The notes under the pieces: generated by a model | What the model saw: the letters and a program-made list of their open reading frames with translations, nothing else | What the model was told of the DNA's origin: nothing | Databases searched by the model: none | Position numbers and translations under genes: made by a program | In this document: positions 40,373 through 48,087 of the stretch, piece by piece | How the letters are laid out: every line of letters starts with the position of its first letter | Numbering within the stretch: position 1 is the stretch's first letter | Assembly: GCA_047602905.1 (NCBI GenBank) | Contig: JBLKOP010000008.1 | Span: forward strand, 1-48,119 | DNA from: SKIA01 sp047602905 | GTDB lineage: Archaea; Nanobdellota; Nanobdellia; Woesearchaeales; SKIA01 | Direction: 5' to 3' | DNA: 48,119 nucleotides

Positions 40373-41878
40373 ATGAAACAACACATATTAGCGGTTGTTT
40401 TCGCGATGCTCGTGCTAGCAGCACCGGCACTCGCGCAAGAAAACACCGCGCAAACAACCATAGACGCAGAAGTACGCGCAGGAATAACACCGGCAAGCCC
40501 GCTGTACGGACTAGTAACTGCTTGGGAGCGAACACAACTCGCTCTTACCAGAGACCCCGCTAAGCGAGCAGAAAGAGCACTAGCACAAGCAGATAAGAAA
40601 CTTGCAGAGCTAGAAGTGCTCACACAACGAGAAGAATATGAGCGCAGCGAGCGATCAATTAATCGGTATGAAGAACTCATGAGCCAAGCAGCAGAGGCGG
40701 TTGAGCGAGCAGAACAAGCACGCAGCAACCAAGAAGCACGAGCAGCTCTTGAGAGGAGTACGCGAGCAAGAGCAGGACTACAAGCGCGCTTAGACGCTGT
40801 CGTTGACGTACAAGAACGAGTACTTACTCGACAAGCAGAGCGTATGAGCGAGGAGCAACTAGAACGAGTAGCAAGCGCGTTTAACAGAGCTAACGAAGCA
40901 GTTCTTCAAGCTGATGAGCGCTTTGAGGAGAGCAGACAGCGAGCGCAGACACGCATAAAAGCCCTTGAAGAGCTTAGTGATGAAGAAGCTGCTCAGCTAG
41001 AAGCAAACGTGAGCGCACAAATTGGTTTATCAGCAGCTCTTGAAGCACGAGCAGAAAACATTCTTTCTCGCATGCAAGAGCGCAACGAACAACTCATTAA
41101 CCACACGAGTAATCGTAGCGAGCAAGCAAACGAGCAGCTTAGCAGAGTCTTAGAAGCACAAACGCAGCGCTTAGCAGAGAATTTTGAGCGAAGAAACCAA
41201 CAAGTAGAGGATAATTTGCGAAGCAGAGAACTCGCTGACCAACTCAGTGCACGAGCACAAGCAGTTGCTGACGCAAGAGCACAAGTAGCTCTTGATACTC
41301 GAGAACGAGCGATTGCTGAGCGAGAAGCACACCAAGAGCGAGTACAAGAAATACGAGGAGTAGTTCGTGAAGAAGAAAGTACTTCTCGACCAGTAAGTAC
41401 TGATTTACGTGTACACGTAGAAGTAGCTTCTCAAGAAGCACAAGTAACGCTGTACACAGACGGCTCTCGAAGCGAGTTTACTGTGCAGAGCACTTCACGA
41501 GAAGAAATTGCTCGCTTAATCGCGCAACGACTGGACGTATCGTATGAAGCAGTTATTGACGCAACGACTTGGAGTAGTAGCGAGCAGCGACCTAGTGAGC
41601 GGCCGCAACAACGAGTAGTACAAGAGATTAGCGTGACTGCTCAAGAAGACTCCTCAGTAGCGGAGATACTCTTTAGTGACGGCTCTGCACGCGTAGAGGT
41701 TGAGAGTACGAATCGTGAACGAGTAATCGCTCACCTAGCAGCGCGTCTAGACCTCTCTGAGGATCGCGTGCACTCATTAACGACTTGGCAGGAAGCAAGT
41801 GTTCGCACAGAAACACAAACAGATGCTCGCGCAGGAGGAGTTAATGGATCTGTAGGTGTACGAGCTACTGTTCGTTAA
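40373..41878 (+). CDS. Exported DUF5667-like protein, second copy, with a duplicated C-terminal module
   Basis: A 501-residue paralogue of the preceding gene. It has a signal peptide (MKQHILAVVFAMLVLAAPALA), an ITPASPLYGLVTAWERTQLAL start like its neighbour, then ~280 residues of Arg/Glu/Ala-rich coiled coil. Two copies of a ~58-residue alpha/beta module follow (about 344-402 and 418-475), each with a strand pair ending in (Y/F)-(T/S)-DGS and closing with a T-T-W motif. Such small repeated domains may bind a ligand or polymer outside the cell. A leader with a weak aaggt ribosome site precedes it. Confidence 0.72.
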   Translation: MKQHILAVVFAMLVLAAPALAQENTAQTTIDAEVRAGITPASPLYGLVTAWERTQLALTRDPAKRAERALAQADKKLAELEVLTQREEYERSERSINRYEELMSQAAEAVERAEQARSNQEARAALERSTRARAGLQARLDAVVDVQERVLTRQAERMSEEQLERVASAFNRANEAVLQADERFEESRQRAQTRIKALEELSDEEAAQLEANVSAQIGLSAALEARAENILSRMQERNEQLINHTSNRSEQANEQLSRVLEAQTQRLAENFERRNQQVEDNLRSRELADQLSARAQAVADARAQVALDTRERAIAEREAHQERVQEIRGVVREEESTSRPVSTDLRVHVEVASQEAQVTLYTDGSRSEFTVQSTSREEIARLIAQRLDVSYEAVIDATTWSSSEQRPSERPQQRVVQEISVTAQEDSSVAEILFSDGSARVEVESTNRERVIAHLAARLDLSEDRVHSLTTWQEASVRTETQTDARAGGVNGSVGVRATVR

Positions 41879-41885
41879 GAACGAA

Positions 41886-41912
41886 TAAAAAAAAATATTT
41901 TTCTTTCTTTTA
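41886..41912. terminator. A/T-rich bidirectional terminator
   Basis: A run of A residues followed by tatttttctttctttta lies between the convergent stops at 41878 and 41910. T-runs appear on both strands, as expected for archaeal termination in both directions. Confidence 0.55.
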
Positions 41913-42374
41913 TACTGCTTGCATAATATCTGCGTGTTCTACGTGAGAGAGAAAGTTTTCTTTGCATATCTCATCAAGAATATAGTATTCTTGACGTTGC
42001 TTTACTCCTTTCTTATCAAGGGCGTCAAGGAATTCTTGCAGCTCAATCATCGTTTTAAAGAGTACTTCTGCTAAGAAGTCGTAGCCGTTATTGATACGAA
42101 ACACGCTGTTTACTCGGTGATGCGTTTGTAGGAATTGCTGAACAACTCCTTTTTGTTCTTGCTGTGTTTGTATGAGTAGCGTTACTCGCAGATCAAAACC
42201 TAGCTCGCGAAAATTCAGTAAACACGTGTGTTTTGTGATTACTTTGCTTTCAAAACCTTTCAACCACTCATAAATCGTGCTTACAGGTATTCCTGTTCGC
42301 CGACTCATTTTCGTGAGTGTTTCTCGTGCGTTGGCTCGTAGCTGTCTCATGACGGTTAACTCTTTTTCTTTCAT
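41910..42374 (-). CDS. Lrp/AsnC-family transcription regulator
   Basis: A 154-residue regulator. The N-terminal HTH (ETLTKMSRRTGIPVSTIYEWLKG, about residues 17-40) is followed by an RAM-like alpha/beta domain (FDLRVTLLIQTQQEQKG, VNSVFRINNGYDFLAEVLFK). The start is at 42374 (ATG) with a strong G-rich ribosome site (about 42386-42393) and a TATA box on the - strand (ccttataac, about 42414-42423), so it has a leader. Repeated CTCTGAACC boxes lie just upstream and face the divergent operon at 42561, which it may control. The effector is unknown. Confidence 0.75.
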   Translation of the reverse strand: MKEKELTVMRQLRANARETLTKMSRRTGIPVSTIYEWLKGFESKVITKHTCLLNFRELGFDLRVTLLIQTQQEQKGVVQQFLQTHHRVNSVFRINNGYDFLAEVLFKTMIELQEFLDALDKKGVKQRQEYYILDEICKENFLSHVEHADIMQAV

Positions 42375-42440
42375 AGTGCGTGGACCCCCTCTACAAACAC
42401 TATATGTGTGTATAGTTATAAGGAGTCTTCACAACAAAAC

Positions 42441-42523
42441 CTCTGAACCATTCAGAAAATCTCTGAACCTAAACGCTCATTTATAAACAAACAGGGTTTT
42501 TGCTTCAAAAAACCCTCTGAACC
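42441..42523. promoter_or_regulatory. Three CTCTGAACC boxes between Lrp and the TS-like operon
   Basis: Direct copies lie at 42441-42449, 42461-42469 and 42515-42523. The first is part of a perfect inverted repeat TCTGAA-CCA-TTCAGA (42442-42456). A 9-bp hairpin AGGGTTTTT/AAAAACCCT lies at 42493-42516. Box 1 lies upstream of the lrp TATA box and box 3 directly precedes the TATA-like acttaaaaac (about 42531-42540) of the 42561 gene. They look like operators for the neighbouring regulator. Confidence 0.6.
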
Positions 42524-42560
42524 TGCAAGAACTTAAAAACACAAACACCCAAAACAACCT

Positions 42561-44081
42561 ATGCAAGAAGTAGAACAAGCACTCCTACAAGCATTCGCAA
42601 CAGCACCAGACAAAAACTTTCTCACAACAGAACTCGTAGCACTCGTCTTCCCAGAAGACTACGCAGCACTACGCGACGGACTACACAACAACGACAAAGA
42701 AACACGCAAACACGCACAAAGACAAAAAACGCGCCTACACAGAAAACTCCTCTACTACCTAAACAAACTCGAAAACAAAGGAATACTCGAAGTAAGCGGA
42801 ATAGAAGCAAGAGGAGAAAAAACGTACAGACTACAAACAACAGCAAGCGAGTACATCGTAGAAACAAAAAACAACACCATAACCATACACAGAGAAGAAA
42901 AACCTACTCGCTACACAACACACTACGAAGAAAACAAAACAATATACACCAGAAGCACAGCACTACACACCATAGACGCATACGCAATAAACGCCCAGAA
43001 ATACCCAGGAATAGCACACCTACGAGCAGAACTCACGCACGCATACGCACACATCAACGACGCAATACTCATACAAAACGCGCACACACTCCTAGAACTG
43101 CCCCAAGAAGCAATAAGCGCAGGAATAGCACAACTCAAAGCAGACACACAAGACTACAACGTAGCAATAACACTACACATAGACTTAACAGCACAACAAC
43201 TCAGCAACCAACACATAGCCTTCTTTCACACACTAACACTACACAAACCAAACAGGCTCTACTTACTATTTAGCACAACAGAAAAAGAACTACGCCAACA
43301 ACACGCAATAACAAAAACCGTCTTTGAACTCCTAACAAAAAACAAGATAAAAATCACTGTACACAACAAACAAGCAGACAACAACACACACTTCTTTGGA
43401 GAAGCAGGAGCATACAAACTCACAACAGAGCAAGAAAAGAAACTCCAAGAACACAAAGCAACAATAGTAACTAACACCAGCCTACTCATAGACTGCCAAC
43501 GAATCAGCAACGCAAAAGAACACGAAACACTCCTAGAAGCAGCAGCAAAAACCTTGCTTGCACACGTAACAGCACAACGAAGAAGCGCAAACAAAGCACT
43601 CGCAGGAATAGCAAGAATAAGCCCGCTACACGCACAAATACGCCAACCAACAGCAACGATACGATACTACAACTTCGAACTAGAAGAAACATTCATACAA
43701 CAACTTACAAGCAGAAAACAACAACTCCAACAATTCAGCGAGATACACAACAGAATATACAGCAGCTGCGGAGTACCAATAGACTTACACCTACAACTCA
43801 GCACAGGATTCATCCACTACGCAGACATACCCATACGCAGATACAAAAAAACAGCAGTAAAAAACAAACAAGACCTAGAAAAACAACACCTCAAAGAACG
43901 AGAAGAACTCCTAGGAATACTCGACACAGACAGACTACGAATATTCAGAGAAACACCCGTAACAGGAAACGAACTCATAAACGAAATAACCTACCTCCTC
44001 ACAAGATACAACCACCCACTCATCTGCTACGACGCAAAAACACTCCAAACAACACTCAGCCTACAAGAATTTCTGCAATGA
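42561..44081 (+). CDS. Winged-helix protein of unknown function, 506 aa
   Basis: A soluble protein. The first ~95 residues look like a winged helix (FLTTELVALVFPEDYAAL, LHRKLLYYLNKLENKGILEVSG). The central part alternates strands and helices (NRLYLLFSTTEKEL, KITVHN), somewhat like a Rossmann-type or CARF-like fold, but I cannot assign it. The C-terminal ~120 residues include RIYSSCGVPIDLHLQLSTGF and PLICYDAKTLQTT. It is coupled to the thymidylate-synthase-family gene by an ATGA overlap. Codons are extremely A/C rich. A leaderless TATA box is at 42531. Confidence 0.55.
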   Translation: MQEVEQALLQAFATAPDKNFLTTELVALVFPEDYAALRDGLHNNDKETRKHAQRQKTRLHRKLLYYLNKLENKGILEVSGIEARGEKTYRLQTTASEYIVETKNNTITIHREEKPTRYTTHYEENKTIYTRSTALHTIDAYAINAQKYPGIAHLRAELTHAYAHINDAILIQNAHTLLELPQEAISAGIAQLKADTQDYNVAITLHIDLTAQQLSNQHIAFFHTLTLHKPNRLYLLFSTTEKELRQQHAITKTVFELLTKNKIKITVHNKQADNNTHFFGEAGAYKLTTEQEKKLQEHKATIVTNTSLLIDCQRISNAKEHETLLEAAAKTLLAHVTAQRRSANKALAGIARISPLHAQIRQPTATIRYYNFELEETFIQQLTSRKQQLQQFSEIHNRIYSSCGVPIDLHLQLSTGFIHYADIPIRRYKKTAVKNKQDLEKQHLKEREELLGILDTDRLRIFRETPVTGNELINEITYLLTRYNHPLICYDAKTLQTTLSLQEFLQ

Positions 44082-44665
44082 ACTACGAAGAACTCCTCCA
44101 AACAACACGCCAACAACCAGGCTACGCAGACAGAAAACAACGCGTATGCCACGAACTAAGAAACGCAACCATAACCTTCACCAACAACTACGAAAAACCC
44201 CTGCAAGCAGTCAGAAGCATTGGCTGGCACTACCCAACAAACCAAGAACTCACAAGCATACTCTTAGCAACAGATGACCTGCACCAATACACCTACGCAA
44301 AACACGTACACAAACAACTCCCAGGGCTCCTAGAAGAACTCACCAACAACAAACACACCCGAAGAGCAATACTGTACCTAACAGACTATGAAAGCAGCAA
44401 ACAAGAAATCCACCAACCATGCCTACTCAGCCTATGGGCAGCGATACGAGAAGACAAACTACACATAACCGTACACGCAAGAAGCATGGACTTACTTCTA
44501 GGACTACCAGCAAACCTCTACCAAATAAGCGTGCTTGCACAAACAATAGCAGAACACACGCGCAAAGAACTCGCAAGCATAACCTTTAGCATAGCAAGCG
44601 CACACCTCTTTAATGACTACGAAGAAGAACTCCAAACAGTTATCCAAACCCTTAAAAACCCCTAG
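44078..44665 (+). CDS. Thymidylate synthase-family protein, archaeal type
   Basis: A 195-residue protein with the archaeal thymidylate-synthase pattern. Visible are TRRAIL (R95, R96; the phosphate-binding Arg pair), PCLLSL with the catalytic Cys (C115), ARSMDLLLGLPANLYQI (R135, S136, D138, N146) and SIASAHLF (H176). The Tyr usually following the His as H-x-Y is Phe178. Length is close to methanogen TS-like proteins. It may methylate dUMP, or hydroxymethylate dCMP or another pyrimidine. It is coupled to the unknown gene at 42561, which is not a known TS partner. Confidence 0.7.
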   Translation: MNYEELLQTTRQQPGYADRKQRVCHELRNATITFTNNYEKPLQAVRSIGWHYPTNQELTSILLATDDLHQYTYAKHVHKQLPGLLEELTNNKHTRRAILYLTDYESSKQEIHQPCLLSLWAAIREDKLHITVHARSMDLLLGLPANLYQISVLAQTIAEHTRKELASITFSIASAHLFNDYEEELQTVIQTLKNP

Positions 44666-44680
44666 GTAAAAACAGCGTGT

Positions 44681-44806
44681 ATGGACGAGGAAGAAGAACT
44701 CTACTTCGCAGAAGAAGACAGAACAGAAACTATAGATCTCGCAGCAGAGGACGATGAAGAGTACGAAGAAGGCTTTGGAGAAGAAGGAAATTACTCAGAC
44801 GACTAG
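44681..44806 (+). CDS. Very small acidic protein, 41 aa
   Basis: The start is MDEEEELYFAEEDRTETID and nearly half of the residues are Asp or Glu, with no Lys. The ATG is supported by a TATA-like run (cccttaaaaacc, about 44649-44660) at leaderless spacing, and codon use matches the neighbours. It could be an acidic partner of a basic nucleic-acid-binding protein; S17e and Alba follow. I know no family for it. Confidence 0.5.
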   Translation: MDEEEELYFAEEDRTETIDLAAEDDEEYEEGFGEEGNYSDD

Positions 44807-44842
44807 CAAACCTTTTTAAGCACAACAACTTCCCAAACCACT

Positions 44843-45043
44843 ATGGGAAGAATTAAAACCATGCTCGTAAAACGCGTAACCAACGACTTAATGCGAGAAC
44901 ACAGCGACAAATTCACCACAGAATTTGAAAAAAACAAAGCAATCGTTGAAGCACACGCAGACGTACCAAGCAAGAAAATACGTAACATCATAGCAGGCTA
45001 CGCCACGAGACTTAAGAAAAAACAAGAAGCACAAGCAGTATGA
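44843..45043 (+). CDS. rps17e: 30S ribosomal protein S17e
   Basis: A 66-residue archaeal/eukaryotic eS17: MGRIKTMLVKRVTNDLM and NIIAGYATRLKKK are the family signatures. A TATA-like run (ctttttaagc, about 44811-44820) lies about 27 nt upstream. Its stop overlaps the Alba start by 4 bp. Confidence 0.95.
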   Translation: MGRIKTMLVKRVTNDLMREHSDKFTTEFEKNKAIVEAHADVPSKKIRNIIAGYATRLKKKQEAQAV

Positions 45044-45339
45044 TAAGCCCAACACCAGCAGGAGAGGACAACTGCATCTACGTCGGTGAGAAGCCATTTA
45101 TGAACTACGTAGCAGCAATAATTATGCAATTCACCACGCAAGAACAACCAACCGTGCGCATAAAAGCACGCGGAAAACACATTAGTCGAGCAGTGGACGT
45201 AAGCGAAGTAGCAATTAAGGACTTCTTAGAAGGAGAAGCAAACATACAAGAAATGACTAGTACAAGCGAGCAAGTACGCAACCGAGAAGGAAAACAAGTA
45301 CGCGTAAGCACCGTAGACATCACCCTAGCACGCCAATGA
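45040..45339 (+). CDS. albA: DNA/RNA-binding protein Alba
   Basis: A 99-residue Alba: IYVGEKPFMNYVAAIIMQF contains the K-P-x-M-NYV motif with the Lys acetylated in Sulfolobus. IKARGKHISRAVDVSEVA is the RNA/DNA-contact loop and VSTVDITLA the final strand. It coats chromosomal DNA and RNA. ATGA overlaps join it to S17e upstream and the small membrane gene downstream. Confidence 0.95.
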   Translation: MISPTPAGEDNCIYVGEKPFMNYVAAIIMQFTTQEQPTVRIKARGKHISRAVDVSEVAIKDFLEGEANIQEMTSTSEQVRNREGKQVRVSTVDITLARQ

Positions 45340-45482
45340 CAACAGCAGCACTCCTTGTAGGAGTAGGAATAATATTACTCGCACTAGGAGTACTCTTTAT
45401 ACGAGCACACTACAAAACACTCACTCCAAACGAAGAACTCGAATGGATGGGATACGGAGAACACCCGTTTAGAAAACAATAA
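45336..45482 (+). CDS. Small single-helix membrane protein, 48 aa
   Basis: It starts within the Alba stop (ATGA) and begins with one transmembrane helix (ALLVGVGIILLALGVLFI), followed by a short cytosolic tail (LEWMGYGEHPFRKQ). The coupling to S17e-Alba is clear. I know no function; membrane attachment of nucleoid or ribosome components would be speculation. Confidence 0.55.
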   Translation: MTTAALLVGVGIILLALGVLFIRAHYKTLTPNEELEWMGYGEHPFRKQ

Positions 45483-45517
45483 CTTATAAACAAGACAAGG
45501 TTTTCCTCTCCTGTTAT

Positions 45518-45592
45518 GGGCCTGTAGCTCAGCCTGGATAGAGCGTTCGGCTTCGGACCGAAAGGTCGGGGGTTCAAATCCTCCCAGGCTCA
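45518..45592 (+). tRNA. tRNA-Arg(UCG)
   Basis: Acceptor GGGCCTG pairs with CAGGCTC (one G-U), discriminator A at 45592. D arm GCTC/GAGC. Anticodon stem TTCGG/CCGAA with loop CTTCGGA, anticodon TCG. T arm GGGGG-TTCAAAT-CCTCC. No intron; CCA not encoded. A TATA box (acttataaac) lies 26-36 nt upstream. ArgRS follows at 46265. Confidence 0.95.
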
Positions 45593-45637
45593 TACACATT
45601 AACTCTTATAAAGTAGTAAATAGTTCTTTTTGTTTGT

Positions 45638-46240
45638 ATGACCATACAACTAAAAACAACAAATAACACCCTAGACTTCTCAATCATACAAGAAAAAACA
45701 CCTCTACGACTTCTAGAACAAAGAAAAACCCTTTCAGAACAAGAAAAAGAACCATACCTACAAGAAAGAAACCCACCAGAAGCAATACCAGAATCAATTC
45801 ATCTAACACCAAAACAATTCAAACAACACTATAAACGAACAACAGAACCAATAAACCACTACACAGACGAGCACGGAGTACGCATAACCATGCCCATAAC
45901 CAAACAACAATACGCAAACGCACTCGCACAAGAAGCAGACGTAATACTCACAGGAATGCCAGAAGAACTCAACAACAACCATCTCGCAGAAAACCTCTAC
46001 CTCGCAAACACCCTAGGAATGCACAGAAACGACGTACAAACACTAAAATACCTCAGCAAAGCATTCATAGACGTAAACAAACCAATATACCACCTAGGAC
46101 GAGTAAGAACGCCACAAGAAGCAAGAAACAGAGACCAAAAACTCCTAGAAATACTCAGCACACACCCACAAACACGATTCGCAGTAACAGCAGACCTCAT
46201 CTACGTACCAAACCACTTCTACAAACAAGAACCTTTATAG
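45638..46240 (+). CDS. Hypothetical protein, 200 aa
   Basis: An unrecognised soluble protein. The second half (YANALAQEADVILTGMPEELNN through FAVTADLIYVPNHFY) looks like an alpha/beta fold. The first ~60 residues are charged and likely flexible. A TATA-like run (cttataaagtag, about 45604-45615) gives a leaderless start. It is 24 bp upstream of argS and probably co-transcribed. Confidence 0.55.
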   Translation: MTIQLKTTNNTLDFSIIQEKTPLRLLEQRKTLSEQEKEPYLQERNPPEAIPESIHLTPKQFKQHYKRTTEPINHYTDEHGVRITMPITKQQYANALAQEADVILTGMPEELNNNHLAENLYLANTLGMHRNDVQTLKYLSKAFIDVNKPIYHLGRVRTPQEARNRDQKLLEILSTHPQTRFAVTADLIYVPNHFYKQEPL

Positions 46241-46264
46241 AGAACAAAAAAACAAATACGTACT

Positions 46265-47920
46265 ATGTTCAGAAAACAACTCGCACAACTCATTAAACAA
46301 CAAACACCTCTTGACGAAAAAACAATCACCGAACTCATAGAAATACCGCCAGACCCGCAACTAGGAGACTACGCATTCCCGTGCTTTAGACTCGCAAAAC
46401 AACTAAAAAAAAGTCCGCAACAAATAGCAGAGGAACTCGCTGGCAGCATACAAGCAGACTGGATACAAGAAGTACAAGCAAACGGCCCATACATTAATTT
46501 CTTCATACAAGAAGACATATACGCACAAACAATATTAGAAAACAAGCCAATACACGAAAACAAAGAAGAAACAATAATGGTTGAGTTCAGCCAACCAAAC
46601 ACGCACAAACAATTCCACATAGGACACCTAAGAAACGCAGCACTAGGAGAAGCACTCAGCAGAACACTAACAAACGCAGGATACAACGTAATACGAGCAA
46701 CATACCCAGGAGACCACGGAGCACACGTAGCAAAAAGCCTCTGGTACCTACAAAACTACACACAAGAAATACCAAAAGAAAACAAAGGAGTATTCCTAGG
46801 AAAAATCTACGTAGAAGCAACAAAGAAACTAGAAGAACACCCAGAACTCAAAGAAGAAGTAAGCAAAGTACACCAAGCACTAGACGCAGAAGAAGAAAAC
46901 ATAACTAAGCTATGGCAAGAAACAAGGAAATGGAGCCTAGAAGAATTCAAAGAAGTATACAAAGAACTCGCAGTAAACTTTGATGTATGGTACTTTGAGA
47001 GCGAAGAAGACAAAGAAGCAAACAGAATAGTAGACGAGCTACTAGAAAAAAACATAGCAAAAAAAAGCCAAGGAGCAATCATCGTAGACCTAGAAGAGAA
47101 AGGACTAGGAATAGCAGTAGTAAGAAAAAGTGACGGAACAACACTCTACCTAACAAAAGACCTAAGCCTAGGACAAAAAAAGTTTCAAGAACACAACCTA
47201 GACAGAAGCATATACCTCATAGACAGCAGACAAAAACTACACATGCAACAAGCATTCGCGATACTACAACAAATGGGCTTTGAAAAAGAAATGTACCACC
47301 TACCATACGAGATGGTAACACTACCAGAAGGAGCAATGAGTAGCCGAAAAGGAACAGTAGTACTGTATGAAGACTTCAAAAAACGAGTAAAGAAAAAATT
47401 AGTAGAAGAAACAAGAAACAAAAGAAGCGAATGGAGTAAAGAACAAGTAGAAGAAGTAGCACAAAAACTCCTCATAGGAAGCCTCATGTACGGAATGCTA
47501 AAAGTAGATAACAACACAGAAATACAATTCAACGAAGAAGAATGGACTTCCCTAGAAGGAGAAACAGGACCCTACATCCAATACACCTACGCAAGAATAC
47601 AAAGCATACTAAGAAAACACACCCAAACAACAAACCCAGACTACGCACAACTAAACACCAAAGAAGACAAAGAAATCCTACGAGTACTCGCAAACGAGAA
47701 AGAAACACAAACAGAAGCAGCAAACAACTACAAACCACACATAATAGCAAAATACTGCCTACAACTAGCAAAAAAAACAAACGAGTACTACCACAAACAC
47801 AACGTACTCAAAGAAGAAGAAAACCTACGAGAAGCAAGAACACAACTCCTAAGAAAAATAGCAGAAACACTAGAAAGAAACACACAACTCATAGCGATAC
47901 CACTCGTAGAAGAAATGTAA
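46265..47920 (+). CDS. argS: Arginyl-tRNA synthetase
   Basis: A 551-residue class I synthetase. The N-terminal Add1-like domain (DPQLGDYAFPCFRLAK, NGPYINFFI) contacts tRNA. HIGH is at residues 118-121 (FHIGHLRNAALGEAL), the KMSKS counterpart is MSSRKGT (358-364, with Arg in place of the first Lys as in many ArgRS), and PGDHGAHVAK is a further active-site motif. The C-terminal helical anticodon-binding domain ends with RKIAETLERNTQLIAIP. tRNA-Arg(UCG) lies 670 bp upstream. Confidence 0.96.
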   Translation: MFRKQLAQLIKQQTPLDEKTITELIEIPPDPQLGDYAFPCFRLAKQLKKSPQQIAEELAGSIQADWIQEVQANGPYINFFIQEDIYAQTILENKPIHENKEETIMVEFSQPNTHKQFHIGHLRNAALGEALSRTLTNAGYNVIRATYPGDHGAHVAKSLWYLQNYTQEIPKENKGVFLGKIYVEATKKLEEHPELKEEVSKVHQALDAEEENITKLWQETRKWSLEEFKEVYKELAVNFDVWYFESEEDKEANRIVDELLEKNIAKKSQGAIIVDLEEKGLGIAVVRKSDGTTLYLTKDLSLGQKKFQEHNLDRSIYLIDSRQKLHMQQAFAILQQMGFEKEMYHLPYEMVTLPEGAMSSRKGTVVLYEDFKKRVKKKLVEETRNKRSEWSKEQVEEVAQKLLIGSLMYGMLKVDNNTEIQFNEEEWTSLEGETGPYIQYTYARIQSILRKHTQTTNPDYAQLNTKEDKEILRVLANEKETQTEAANNYKPHIIAKYCLQLAKKTNEYYHKHNVLKEEENLREARTQLLRKIAETLERNTQLIAIPLVEEM

Positions 47921-47950
47921 CGAAAAAAAGCCGAAAGCTCAGTTAACATC

Positions 47951-48087
47951 AGGATTTAGAGAAGTTTTGCGAAGCAAAATATGGGTGTAGTGAGGTGCAA
48001 CCGAACGAAACCTCTAAATCCTTGTTAGTTGCGTCACGAAGTGACCGAGGGATAGTGCAACGATTTTTCACGAAGTGAAAAAATCCC
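47951..48087. repeat. Cluster of GAA-loop hairpins in a gene-free end region
   Basis: No gene is seen in 47921-48119. Three stems share a GAA triloop: TTTTGC/GCAAAA (47965-47979), GTCAC/GTGAC (48033-48045) and TTTTTCAC/GTGAAAAA (48064-48082). They sit inside larger pairings: an 11-bp stem 47951-47961 with 48012-48022, GTTGC 48028-48032 with GCAAC 48057-48061, and GGGAT 48049-48053 with ATCCC 48083-48087. This could be a structured RNA, a transposable-element end or a palindromic repeat family continuing past the window. Composition is G/T-richer than the coding + strand upstream. Confidence 0.65.

Noticed and set aside
45384..45599. - strand frame containing GGFEPPTFRS over tRNA-Arg
   Set aside because: This is the well-known spurious translation of the tRNA antisense strand; the tRNA itself is clear.
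47542..47946. Arg/Thr/Lys-rich frame inside argS
   Set aside because: It is a frameshifted shadow of the ArgRS C-terminal domain, which matches the family.
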